Below, one piece after another: positions 26,086 to 35,117 of a stretch of 64,000 nucleotides of DNA (position 1 is the stretch's first letter; each line of letters starts with the position of its first letter). The position numbers and the translations under genes are program-made. Source of the stretch: Alcaligenes ammonioxydans (GTDB taxonomy: Bacteria; Pseudomonadota; Gammaproteobacteria; Burkholderiales; Burkholderiaceae_B); NCBI RefSeq assembly GCF_019343455.1, contig NZ_CP049362.1:3596001-3660000 (forward strand), read 5' to 3'. The notes beneath the pieces are model-generated. The model had not been told where the DNA came from. It worked only from the letters and a program-made list of their open reading frames with translations, and did not search any database.

Positions 26086-28533
26086 ATGAGTTCTTCTTCC
26101 CGCTCCCCCAATTCTAAGCCCGAGCAAAGCTCCGGTTCCTGGCTTGCCCGCCTCATCATCAAGACCTCGGTCTTTTTTGTGGGGCTTGGTCTGTGTGCCG
26201 CCCTGCTCGGGTCACTTGCGCTAGCTCTGGCCTGGCCCAACCTGCCCGATCTTAGCGCCATGATCGACTACCGCCCCCGAGTGCCGCTGCGCATTTATAC
26301 GGCGGACAAGGTCTTGATCGGTGAATTTGGCGAAGAACGCCGCAATGTGCTGCGTTTTGACGAAATCCCCGATGTCATGAAATCGGCCATTCTGGCGGCC
26401 GAGGACGACCGTTTCTACCAGCACGGTGGTATTGACTGGATGGGAGTCGGTCGCGCGGCCCTGGCCAACATGACCCATATGTCCAAGACACAAGGGGCCA
26501 GTACGATCACCATGCAGGTGGCCCGCAACTTCTACCTGTCTTCGGAAAAAACCTATACCCGCAAGTTCTATGAACTGCTGCTGACCTTCAAGATTGAAGC
26601 GACGCTGACTAAAGACCAGATTCTGGATCTGTACATGAACCAGATTTATCTGGGTCATCGTGCCTACGGATTTGCGGCGGCGTCACGAACCTATCTGGGC
26701 AAGCCCCTGGGTGAGATCACCACTGCTGAAGCCGCCATGCTGGCCGGCATTCCCAAAGCGCCTTCGCGCTTTAACCCGATCGCCAACTTTGAACGCGCCA
26801 AAACTCGCCAGGCCTACGTGCTGGGCCGCATGCGCTCACTGGGCTACATCACGGAGCAGGAATACCAGGATGCGATGGCACAGGAAATCGTGGTGAAGTC
26901 AGCCTTGGGCACCCCTGCTGGCGGTTACGCCATTCATGGCGAATACGCGGCTGAACTGGCCCGCCAACTGCTGTACGGTGTCTATCAGGACAATGTGTAT
27001 TCGCGCGGCTTCAACATCTACACCACCATCAACTCCACCGACCAGGAAGCTGCCTACCTGGCTGTGCGCAACGGTATTTTGGATTACACCCGTCGCGCCC
27101 CCTACACAGGCCCGCAAGGTCAGGTGGATCTGCCTGCAGGCATTGAAAACGACCATGCCCAGTTAGATGCCATTTTGGACGACTTGCAGGACAAGTACCC
27201 CGATACCGGCGATCTGTTGACCGGTGTGGTGCTCGATGCCAACCCCAATCTGATCCGGGTTGCCCGGACCGCCCAGCAAATTATTGATGTCAACGACAAA
27301 CGTGCCTTGAAGATCGTTGCGCGGGGCCTGGTGAACAATGCCAAGGCAGACGTGCGCATTCAGCGCGGCTCGGTAGTCTATCTGTTCCGCAATGGCGATT
27401 ACTGGGAAGTAATCAATATGCCGGCGGTACAAGCGGCTTTTGTGTCGGTCCGCCCGCAAGACGGCGCGATTCAGGCCATGGTGGGCGGCTTTCACTTCTC
27501 CGATGGGAAGTTCAACCGCGTCACCCAAGCCTGGCGTCAGCCTGGCTCGGCCTTCAAGCCTTTCATCTACGCGTCCTCGCTGGAGCGCGGCCTGACCCCC
27601 GCCACCCAGATTTCAGATGAACCTTTTGTGCTGACCGCGGCCCAGACCGGCTCCAAGCCCTGGACGCCCAAGAACTACGGGCGCACGTACGAGCCCATGT
27701 TGACCATGCGTCAAGGTTTGTACAAATCCAAAAACATGGTGTCTATCCGTATCATGCAGGCCGTCGGGCCCAAGTATGTACAGGAGTATGTGACCCGCTT
27801 TGGTTTCGACAAGGCACGCCAACCCGCCGTTCTACCTTTGGCTCTGGGCGCGGGCAGCGTAACGCCCTTGCAAATGGCGGGTGCCTACTCGGTCTTTGCC
27901 AATGGTGGTTACCGTGTCGAGCCTTACCTGATCGACTACGTCACTGACAGCAGCAACAAGGTCATCATGCGCGCCAAGCCAGTGGTGGCCGGCGATGCCG
28001 CCGCCCGGGCTATTGATGCCCGTACGGCTTACGTCATGAACGATCTGCTGCGTGGCGTGGCGACCTCCGGGACGGGTGCGCGCGCGTCACGCGAATTGAA
28101 GCGTACCGATATTGGCGGTAAAACAGGCACTACCAACGATTCTCAGGATGCCTGGTTTGCTGGCTACACCCCCGAGCTGGTCGGCATCGCCTGGATGGGC
28201 TTTGACAAACCGCGCAGTCTGGGCTCCGGGGAAACCGGCGGCGGTGCCTCCATGCCCATCTGGATCAATTACATGCGCACTGCCCTCAAAGACAAGCCTG
28301 TGGTGCCTCCTGGCCCTGTGCCCTCTGGCCTGTCACGCATCAATGGGGACTTTTACTTTGACGAGTTCCCACCCGGTCAGGCCATTGCTCGCGTTGGTTT
28401 ACCTGCTCCCGGTGACGGCGCCTTGCAACAGGGCGGCGGGGATCAGAACGATGGAATTGGTGACCTGCTGCGGCAGCTGGATTCTGATGCCAGCCCCTCG
28501 GGCGCTGCCGCGCAACCCTTTGTTCCCTTTTAA
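26086..28533 (+). CDS. mrcA: Penicillin-binding protein 1A (bifunctional peptidoglycan synthase)
   Basis: 815 residues. An N-terminal membrane anchor (about 22-48) is followed by a glycosyltransferase-51 domain with EDDRFYQHGGIDWMG (catalytic Glu) and ASTITMQVARNFYLS, an OB-like region, and a transpeptidase domain with SAFK (nucleophile Ser in PGSAFKPFIY), SKN (in YKSKNMVS) and KTGTTND motifs. It polymerises and cross-links peptidoglycan in the periplasm. The C-terminal tail after about 745 is Pro/Gly/Asp-rich and probably flexible. A rho-independent terminator follows at once. The ribosome-binding site at ATG 26086 is weak. Confidence 0.97.
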   Translation: MSSSSRSPNSKPEQSSGSWLARLIIKTSVFFVGLGLCAALLGSLALALAWPNLPDLSAMIDYRPRVPLRIYTADKVLIGEFGEERRNVLRFDEIPDVMKSAILAAEDDRFYQHGGIDWMGVGRAALANMTHMSKTQGASTITMQVARNFYLSSEKTYTRKFYELLLTFKIEATLTKDQILDLYMNQIYLGHRAYGFAAASRTYLGKPLGEITTAEAAMLAGIPKAPSRFNPIANFERAKTRQAYVLGRMRSLGYITEQEYQDAMAQEIVVKSALGTPAGGYAIHGEYAAELARQLLYGVYQDNVYSRGFNIYTTINSTDQEAAYLAVRNGILDYTRRAPYTGPQGQVDLPAGIENDHAQLDAILDDLQDKYPDTGDLLTGVVLDANPNLIRVARTAQQIIDVNDKRALKIVARGLVNNAKADVRIQRGSVVYLFRNGDYWEVINMPAVQAAFVSVRPQDGAIQAMVGGFHFSDGKFNRVTQAWRQPGSAFKPFIYASSLERGLTPATQISDEPFVLTAAQTGSKPWTPKNYGRTYEPMLTMRQGLYKSKNMVSIRIMQAVGPKYVQEYVTRFGFDKARQPAVLPLALGAGSVTPLQMAGAYSVFANGGYRVEPYLIDYVTDSSNKVIMRAKPVVAGDAAARAIDARTAYVMNDLLRGVATSGTGARASRELKRTDIGGKTGTTNDSQDAWFAGYTPELVGIAWMGFDKPRSLGSGETGGGASMPIWINYMRTALKDKPVVPPGPVPSGLSRINGDFYFDEFPPGQAIARVGLPAPGDGALQQGGGDQNDGIGDLLRQLDSDASPSGAAAQPFVPF

Positions 28534-28544
28534 ATCACCTACCC

Positions 28545-28571
28545 AAACGCCGGCCTAGCCGGCGTTTTTTT
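28545..28571 (+). terminator. Rho-independent terminator of mrcA
   Basis: CGCCGGC (28548-28554) and GCCGGCG (28558-28564) form a 7-bp GC-rich stem with a 3-nt loop, followed by seven T. It begins 12 bp after the mrcA stop. Confidence 0.95.
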
Positions 28572-28629
28572 GCTTTGTCCTTCACAATGGCATAATGCTC
28601 TGCATTGTCCGCACTGGTTTCATACCTAC

Positions 28630-28764
28630 ATGAACAAACTACGTTCCTCCCGTTTGCTGGCCTTGTTGGCACTGAGCGCCTTGCTGGGCGCCTGCGGTTA
28701 CAAAGGCCCCTTGTACCATCCCCCAGCGCAGGAATCAGCGGACGCCCAGACAGCGCCGCGCTGA
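28630..28764 (+). CDS. lptM: Small LPS-assembly-associated lipoprotein LptM
   Basis: 44 residues. A lipoprotein signal peptide ends in the lipobox LLGAC, and the mature N-terminus CGYKGPLYHPP matches the very conserved CGxKGPLYxP signature of LptM (formerly YifL), which helps mature the LptD/E outer-membrane LPS translocon. ATG at 28630-28632 lies between mrcA and lysA; the position just upstream of lysA is the family's usual one. The frame continues upstream, but the signal peptide fixes the start. Confidence 0.93.
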   Translation: MNKLRSSRLLALLALSALLGACGYKGPLYHPPAQESADAQTAPR

Positions 28765-28805
28765 TTCCCGCCCTGCTCGCCTAACCTCTGTTATTTGTCG
28801 ACACC

Positions 28806-30074
28806 ATGACCGTTGCACCTCACTTTCAATTTCAGAACAACACGCTACACGCCGAGCAAATTCCCCTGAGCAAGCTGGCTGAAGAATTCGGCACCCCTCT
28901 GTATGTGTATTCCCGCCAAGCCTTGCGCGATGCTTGGGAGTCCTACCGAGTGGCTGGCCAGGACCGCAAGTTGTTGGTGTGCTATGGCATGAAGGCCAAC
29001 TCCAATCTGGCCATTTTGCAAGAATTTGCCCGCTTGGGTACCGGTTTTGATATCGTCTCGGGCGGCGAGCTGGCCCGTGTCATCGCTGCCGGCGGCGACC
29101 CTGGCAAAGTGGTGTTCTCAGGTGTGGGCAAACAGGTTTGGGAAATCGAAGCGGCTCTGAAAGCAGGCGTGAAGTGTTTTAACGTCGAGTCCGAAGCGGA
29201 GCTGGAACGTGTAGCACAGGTTGCGGAACGCATGAATGTGAAAGCGCCTGTTTCCTTGCGCGTCAATCCAGACGTGGACGCACGCACCCACCCTTACATC
29301 TCTACGGGCCTGAAAGACAACAAGTTCGGCGTGCCCATTGACCAGGCTCCCCGCATCTACGCACGCGCCCAAGCGCTGCCTAGCCTGAACATTGTGGGTG
29401 TGGACTGTCATATCGGCTCGCAGATTACCGAAGTCAGCCCCTATCTGGATGCGCTGGACAAACTGATCAAGCTGATCTTGGCCCTGAAGGAACAAGGGGT
29501 GAACCTGACTCATCTGGATTTGGGCGGTGGTTTGGGGATTCGCTATACCGACGAGACACTGGTGACCCCCACCCAACTGCTGACCGAAGTCTTTTCCGCC
29601 CTGGACACCAATGGCCTGGGCCATCTGGAGATCGTGCTGGAACCCGGCCGCTCCATGGTGGGTAATGCAGGGGTGCTGCTAAGCCGCGTGGAATATCTCA
29701 AGCATGGCGAGACTAAAAATTTCGCCATTATTGATGCCGCCATGAACGACCTGATTCGCCCCACGCTGTACGATGCCTGGCACAGCGTGGAAGCGGTAGA
29801 GCCTCGCCCAGTGACCGAGACCACTCCCCGCTATGATCTGGTTGGCCCTATCTGCGAAAGCGGCGACTGGCTGGCCCGCGACCGCCAGCTGGAACTGAAA
29901 CAGGGCGATTTAATTGCCATCATGTCCGCTGGCGCCTATGCCTTTACGATGGCCAGCCAGTACAACACCCGCCCCCGCGCGGCTGAGATTCTGGTCGATG
30001 GCGATCAGGTTCACCTGATCCGCCCCCGTGAGACCGTGGACAGTTTGTTTGCCACCGAACGTTTACTTCCCTAA
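28806..30074 (+). CDS. lysA: Diaminopimelate decarboxylase
   Basis: 422 residues. It decarboxylates meso-diaminopimelate to L-lysine with pyridoxal phosphate, the last step of lysine synthesis. The PLP lysine is in CYGMKANSNLAIL, HIGSQI and DLGGGLGIRY are conserved barrel motifs, the active-site block GPICESGDWLARDR follows, and the SAGAYAFTMASQYN block near the end is characteristic. It lies 41 bp after lptM, in one transcript with it. Confidence 0.98.
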   Translation: MTVAPHFQFQNNTLHAEQIPLSKLAEEFGTPLYVYSRQALRDAWESYRVAGQDRKLLVCYGMKANSNLAILQEFARLGTGFDIVSGGELARVIAAGGDPGKVVFSGVGKQVWEIEAALKAGVKCFNVESEAELERVAQVAERMNVKAPVSLRVNPDVDARTHPYISTGLKDNKFGVPIDQAPRIYARAQALPSLNIVGVDCHIGSQITEVSPYLDALDKLIKLILALKEQGVNLTHLDLGGGLGIRYTDETLVTPTQLLTEVFSALDTNGLGHLEIVLEPGRSMVGNAGVLLSRVEYLKHGETKNFAIIDAAMNDLIRPTLYDAWHSVEAVEPRPVTETTPRYDLVGPICESGDWLARDRQLELKQGDLIAIMSAGAYAFTMASQYNTRPRAAEILVDGDQVHLIRPRETVDSLFATERLLP

Positions 30075-30136
30075 GTCGGGTCTGGATGGCAGATCATAAC
30101 CATTCAGCCTTAAAGAACTCTCGAATCTGACCGTAA

Positions 30137-30187
30137 AACAGGCCGGGACTGTACTGCCCTTATCAGGCGCAGCAGTCCCGGCCTGTT
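30137..30187. repeat. Long inverted repeat after lysA
   Basis: A perfect 15-bp stem, 30137-30151 against 30173-30187, encloses a 21-base loop that can itself fold (CCT...AGG). No T tract follows on the plus strand, so it is not a standard intrinsic terminator; it may act as a transcript end-protecting or regulatory hairpin between lysA and the GGDEF/EAL gene. Confidence 0.8.
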
Positions 30188-30268
30188 GCATCCTTGCCGG
30201 GAAAGCACAGATTTCGCTGTCAGTGGCCAGACAGTTCGATGGTAAGCGCTGGAGACTGTACCACCATC

Positions 30269-33181
30269 ATGACCACCCCCGGGATACCGACACACGGCTT
30301 CGAGCCGGTTACTTCGGCCAGCGAACGCCTGATTCGCGGCTTAAGTCTTTACGTCATCCCTTTGTTTCTGATCATGCTCACGGTATGGGCATTACTGTTC
30401 CTGCCGAATCGCTACCCTTCCGTGCCCGGTCAAAGTTTGAGCATTCAGGCACTGGCCAGCCAGCAAGAGCAGGCGGACGCAGAGTTACTGACGCAATTGG
30501 AGAACGCTCCGTCCCGGCAGCGGCTTCACCTGAGCGAGCCCCATTGGCTCCTGTTGACCTTGCCTGCCCCCTTCCCCCAGCAGGAGCAGGTCCTGCACTT
30601 TCCTGCCTCTCCCATTTCCTCGCTGCACTGCGTGGATGCTCGCAGTGGACGGCCCTTGCGCAACAGCGAGCTGGACCCGCCGACGCCTCTATCACCAGCG
30701 CCGGTCAAAAGCTATACCCTGGAGCTGGGTCAGGTCGACCACCCTGACAGCGTGCTATGCCGCGTCGAGACTTCGCGACCTGCCCTCTTGCAAGCCCAGC
30801 TTTGGGCCAGTGCTGACATCAGCCATTCCTCGATTCGACTCAGCCGGGGCATCGGGCTACTGGAGGGCGGCTTACTGACCATGGCCATGTTCATGCTGGT
30901 TCTGGCAGCCACCAACCGTGCCTGGATCTATCTGCTGCTATCGGTCTGGCTGATTGGCAACCTGCGCCTGGGCGCGATGGCCATGGGTTGGGATACGCAG
31001 TGGCTAGGGCAGAACCTGCCCGCCCAGTACATGCCCGTACTGCGCCAGCTCACGATTGCCTGCTACTTCATTCTGAGCTATTCCCTGTTTACCGTCCTGC
31101 TGGGCAACTCCATCACTACTGCCCGCCTGCAGCGCCTGCTCCCCACCGTCGGCATCCTGGGTCTGATCCTGCTGCCGGTCTCCCTGCTGGCGCCGGCCTC
31201 GATATTCCAGCCCCTCATGTGGATCAGCACTATCTACGCACTGTGCTGCGTATCCGCCGTGCTGCTGTCCATTCTCCTGCACACCCGCTCGCGCATCTTG
31301 CTCTGGCAACTGGTGCTGCTGAGCATGGCGCTGTGCATGCTGATTTCAGCCATTTTTCTGGTGGCGTTTGGCCGCTCCAGCTTTGTCGAGAATTTCAACG
31401 GCGTCATCGCTTTCCTGTTGTCCAATCTGATGGTGGCCCTGGCGGTAGGCGAGCGCCTGCGTGAAGACCGTAGTGAATCCCTGCGCGCCCGCAATGAATT
31501 GATGGCGCATTATCTGCTTACCCCCGTTGGCATGTTCACCCTCAATGAAGCGGGGATGTTCTTGCGCATCAGCCCCATTCTGGCCCGCATGTTGAACATC
31601 GATGCCGATCCGAGCGAGAGCCCCATCCACTGGACCAACTTTTTTCCCGAGCAAGACTGGAAAGCGGTCGCACAAAGCACCCAGAACGGTCAGGATGTGA
31701 CCATCACTTATTACGACGCAGACGCTCAACCATGTCAGTTCGCCTTGCGTGTAGCGATTGTCAATCAATGTATTGAAGGATCCTTGCAAGATATCACCGC
31801 CCGGGCCGAGACGTACCGTCAACTGCGCCTGATGGCTGACAACGATCCGGTCACCAATGTGCTGAACCAGCGCGGTATCGAAAAGGCACTGGAAGGTCTG
31901 CTCAATCGTAGCCAGAACGACAAGCCCTGTCTGCTGGCCTATCTGGACCTGAACCACATCAAGTACGTAAACGGCACCTTCGGACACTCGTCAGGGGATG
32001 CGCTGCTGCTGAAAGTATGCGAACAGCTGGAATCGGTTCTGCGCAGTAAAGACAAAATAGGCCGCATCGGCAGCGACGAATTCGTAATTATCTTTGAAGA
32101 CTGCGAGCCAGAGCAGGCGCGCGTGCTGGCCAATGGCGTACTCGAATCACTGAACAAAAGCCCCCTGCTGGCCGGAAACCGCAGCTTTAACCTGCGCAGT
32201 ACACTGGGTCTGGTCGAAGTCGCTCCCGGCATGGCGCCTCAGGAAGCCATCTCCGCTGCCAGCCGTGCAGCCCGCGATGCCCGCCGCCTGCATCAGGACA
32301 TGATTATCTACGGGCAGGACTCCAATGCCCTGCAGGAACACGCTGAAGAACTGCGCCTGTTTGAAGAGCTGGAAGGGGGCTCCTCGCGCGCCCTGTACCT
32401 GGAAATGCAACCGATTGCGGCCTTGCGCCGCCCCATGGACAGCCTGAACTTCGAGGCTCTGCTACGCGTGCGGGACTCCTCCGGTCAATTGATTCCCACT
32501 GGCCGCATTATTGCCGCCGCCGAAGAAAGCGGCACCATCACCATCATCGACAAATGGGTGTTCTCGGCCACGCTGGAGTGGATGGCCAAGCATGAGGCCC
32601 AGTTAAGCAAAACCCAGTGGGTCACCATCAACCTGAGCGGTGTGTCCCTGAATGACGACACTTTCATTCAATGGTTCTTTGACATCCTGGCGCGTTTTGA
32701 ACATCTGGCCCGCCGCCTGTGCGTGGAAATCACTGAGGGCGTAGCACTGGACGACCTGGAGCATACCCGCAACTTCATGCGGCGACTGCAAAAAATGGGT
32801 GTGCGCATCGCGCTGGACGACTTTGGAGCGGGCTACACGTCTTTTTCTTACCTGCGCGAATTACCCGCCGACGCCATCAAGATCGATGGTGCGCTGATTT
32901 GCGACATGCTAAAGAAAGAAACCAACGTCGCGATCGTACGCACCATCGTCGAGCTTGCCAACAACCTGGGCATGATCAGCATTGCCGAATGGGTAGAAGA
33001 CGTCCCGACGCTCAGAGCCCTACAGGAATTAGGCGTAGATTACGTACAAGGCTTCATCATTTCCAAAGCCTGCACTCCGGCAGAGCTGCTCAAAGCCAAA
33101 TCCATGCCGGACCTGGTCCATGACGCCGCCGCCCGACAGTTTCTACTGGACTCCCAGGAAAAATTCCCGCCAACCATGTAA
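30269..33181 (+). CDS. Membrane-bound GGDEF/EAL c-di-GMP protein with 7-TM sensor (DISM-like)
   Basis: About 970 residues if started at ATG 30269 (GGAG 14 bases upstream); ATG 30239 and TTG 30194 are alternatives. Order: a membrane segment (about 24-44), an extracytoplasmic domain of about 150 residues, six or seven more membrane helices (about 210-400), a PAS-like domain (about 410-510), GGDEF (about 530-685) and EAL (about 700-950). The GGDEF site reads GSDEF, one residue off consensus. The EAL signature is intact (NFEALLRV), as are DDFGAGYTSFSYL and the later VEDVPTL, so a working phosphodiesterase is likely; the cyclase activity is uncertain. The 7-TM plus outer domain recalls 7TMR-DISM receptors. 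Confidence 0.85.
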   Translation: MTTPGIPTHGFEPVTSASERLIRGLSLYVIPLFLIMLTVWALLFLPNRYPSVPGQSLSIQALASQQEQADAELLTQLENAPSRQRLHLSEPHWLLLTLPAPFPQQEQVLHFPASPISSLHCVDARSGRPLRNSELDPPTPLSPAPVKSYTLELGQVDHPDSVLCRVETSRPALLQAQLWASADISHSSIRLSRGIGLLEGGLLTMAMFMLVLAATNRAWIYLLLSVWLIGNLRLGAMAMGWDTQWLGQNLPAQYMPVLRQLTIACYFILSYSLFTVLLGNSITTARLQRLLPTVGILGLILLPVSLLAPASIFQPLMWISTIYALCCVSAVLLSILLHTRSRILLWQLVLLSMALCMLISAIFLVAFGRSSFVENFNGVIAFLLSNLMVALAVGERLREDRSESLRARNELMAHYLLTPVGMFTLNEAGMFLRISPILARMLNIDADPSESPIHWTNFFPEQDWKAVAQSTQNGQDVTITYYDADAQPCQFALRVAIVNQCIEGSLQDITARAETYRQLRLMADNDPVTNVLNQRGIEKALEGLLNRSQNDKPCLLAYLDLNHIKYVNGTFGHSSGDALLLKVCEQLESVLRSKDKIGRIGSDEFVIIFEDCEPEQARVLANGVLESLNKSPLLAGNRSFNLRSTLGLVEVAPGMAPQEAISAASRAARDARRLHQDMIIYGQDSNALQEHAEELRLFEELEGGSSRALYLEMQPIAALRRPMDSLNFEALLRVRDSSGQLIPTGRIIAAAEESGTITIIDKWVFSATLEWMAKHEAQLSKTQWVTINLSGVSLNDDTFIQWFFDILARFEHLARRLCVEITEGVALDDLEHTRNFMRRLQKMGVRIALDDFGAGYTSFSYLRELPADAIKIDGALICDMLKKETNVAIVRTIVELANNLGMISIAEWVEDVPTLRALQELGVDYVQGFIISKACTPAELLKAKSMPDLVHDAAARQFLLDSQEKFPPTM

Positions 33182-33746
33182 ACCAATAGCCACCCAAGGC
33201 CCGCAGAGAGCCTGGGTGGCAAATGACAGGGCCTGCCACCACCTGTGGACGCGCACTCGTCTCAAATGCCATGGGGAAGCTATGAGTGCTTTCCTGACAC
33301 CACCGCCGTCACGCACACACCTAGCCAAGCCCTGTCGCACTCCTTATTACGGCGTGATACCCAACTCTAAAATTTGCACTTCGGAGCGGATACTGCTCCA
33401 CGTACAGGCGCGTATCTAAGGCAGAAACAGTAAATAGAACGGATAGTCCTGAAGGTCGATAAAGGCATCCCGCTAGCTTTGGCTTTGATGGTCTGGGTCT
33501 GGGATCTAAGTCCTGACCTGAGTCTGGCTATGGCTCAATCGAACCATCTCGACACAACAAGCTTCCGATCAGCACCTGGCCCAGAGCACCAGCGGCTCCC
33601 CCCAGAGACTACTTCCCTGCAAAGGACGCTTCACCAAACAGTCTGGTCACAAAAAAACCCGAGTCCGGCATCCAGCCAAACTCGGGTTTCTCATTCTCAA
33701 GCACGCATTCTGAAACCGATCCCCCAGCCTCAGAACAAGAAAAAAC
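33182..33746. other. 565-bp gap between the GGDEF/EAL gene and ccsB
   Basis: The flanking genes converge. The only feature seen is the ccsB terminator (33651-33689). Frames such as 33479-33814 on the plus strand have no motifs and overlap the terminator and the ccsB end; they are not supported. Confidence 0.5.
33651..33689 (-). terminator. Rho-independent terminator of the resB-ccsB operon
   Basis: AAACCCGAGT (33655-33664) pairs with ACTCGGGTTT (33680-33689); on the minus strand seven T follow. It lies about 58 bp after the ccsB stop. Confidence 0.85.
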
Positions 33747-35105
33747 TTATAGTTCCCCGTAGGAGTGCAGCCCCGACAGGAACATATTCACGCCCAGGAA
33801 GGCAAAGCTGGTAATGAGCAAACCCGCCAGAGCCCAGTACGCTGCCATCGTGCCACGCAGACCTTTGAGCAAACGCAAGTGCAACCAGGCCGCATAATTC
33901 AGCCACACGATCAGGGCCCAGGTCTCTTTCGGGTCCCACTGCCAATACGTACCCCAGGCGTCAGCAGCCCACAAAGCGCCCAGCACGGTTGCTACCGTAA
34001 AGAAGGCAAAACCCACCGCAATCGCGCGGTACATGATGTCATCGAGCACTTCCAGCGACGGCAGCTTGCGTGAAATCGGACCCCGGAAATACAGAATCGT
34101 GCCCACGATCACGCTACCGATACCGAAATACAGCATCCAGGTTGGCGAGAGCTCCCGAGAACCAAAAATCATGGGTTCGGCACACAGAATAGCACCCAGC
34201 AAAAACACCGGAATCAGCTTGGCACGCGAACGGGTTTCGCCATTTTCCTTGACCAGATACGCAAACCCGACCATGGCTGCCAAGGAGAACGTACCGTAAC
34301 CAATAAAGTTGGCAGGCACGTGCAACTTCATCCACCAGCTTTTGAGTGCTGGCACCAGCGGTTGAATCTGATGGGCATCACGCGTAAAGGAGTACCACAG
34401 CAGAAAGATCACCAGCGAACTGATTGCCAGCAGCACAAAGCCACCCAAGGCACGGGTGTTGTAACGACGTTCGTAGTACAGATAGAACAAGGCAGTAACC
34501 AGCGCCAGCAACACGAACACTTCGTACAAATTACTGACTGGAATATGGCCGATATCCGGGCCCAGCAAATGGCCTTCACGCCAGCGCACCAGCAACCCCG
34601 TCGTACCTGCATACACGGCCGCCCACGTCAGCCCAGAAGCCATCCAGGCTGCTGTATTACTGAAAAAGCCCGCCCAATACATGACGGTGGCCAGAATAAA
34701 CAGCGCACACATCCACAAGATGGCAGACTGGGACGAAAACAGATATTTCAGCAGGAAAACCGAATCGGCTTTTTCAATGTCGCCGGTGCCAAGGCCATTA
34801 CCGGTGCTGTAGAGCCAGATCGCCAGCAAGGCTGTCACGCCACATGCCAGCGTCAAGGTACGCAGCGGACGCCACAGCCACCCCAACCAGGCCACAAAAG
34901 GCACGAAAGCGACCAGAATGATCTTCTCGTAGTAATCCATGCTGGTGCTGTAGACGTTAAGCGCATAAGCCGCGCCCAAGGCCAGTACCACCAGATACAA
35001 CACATCCGTCCAGTCAGGACGACCACGAATGCCTCGCCGGTCACCGCTGGAAGCGATATTGTCTTGCCACATCGTTGGAGTGGCCGAAGAAAGGGTCTGC
35101 GCCAT
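33747..35105 (-). CDS. ccsB: Cytochrome c biogenesis protein CcsB (CcsA/ResC type)
   Basis: 452 residues with about twelve to fourteen hydrophobic segments. The tryptophan-rich heme-handling motif is seen as GTYWQWDPKETWALIVWLNYAAWLH, the WWD domain of System II cytochrome c synthases (CcsBA). With ResB it exports heme and attaches it to apocytochromes outside the membrane. It overlaps no other gene but begins 12 bp after resB, in one operon. The name usage CcsA/CcsB/ResC varies between organisms; here it is the WWD-carrying partner. Confidence 0.93.
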   Translation of the reverse strand: MAQTLSSATPTMWQDNIASSGDRRGIRGRPDWTDVLYLVVLALGAAYALNVYSTSMDYYEKIILVAFVPFVAWLGWLWRPLRTLTLACGVTALLAIWLYSTGNGLGTGDIEKADSVFLLKYLFSSQSAILWMCALFILATVMYWAGFFSNTAAWMASGLTWAAVYAGTTGLLVRWREGHLLGPDIGHIPVSNLYEVFVLLALVTALFYLYYERRYNTRALGGFVLLAISSLVIFLLWYSFTRDAHQIQPLVPALKSWWMKLHVPANFIGYGTFSLAAMVGFAYLVKENGETRSRAKLIPVFLLGAILCAEPMIFGSRELSPTWMLYFGIGSVIVGTILYFRGPISRKLPSLEVLDDIMYRAIAVGFAFFTVATVLGALWAADAWGTYWQWDPKETWALIVWLNYAAWLHLRLLKGLRGTMAAYWALAGLLITSFAFLGVNMFLSGLHSYGEL

Positions 35106-35117
35106 AGCTACACCTTG

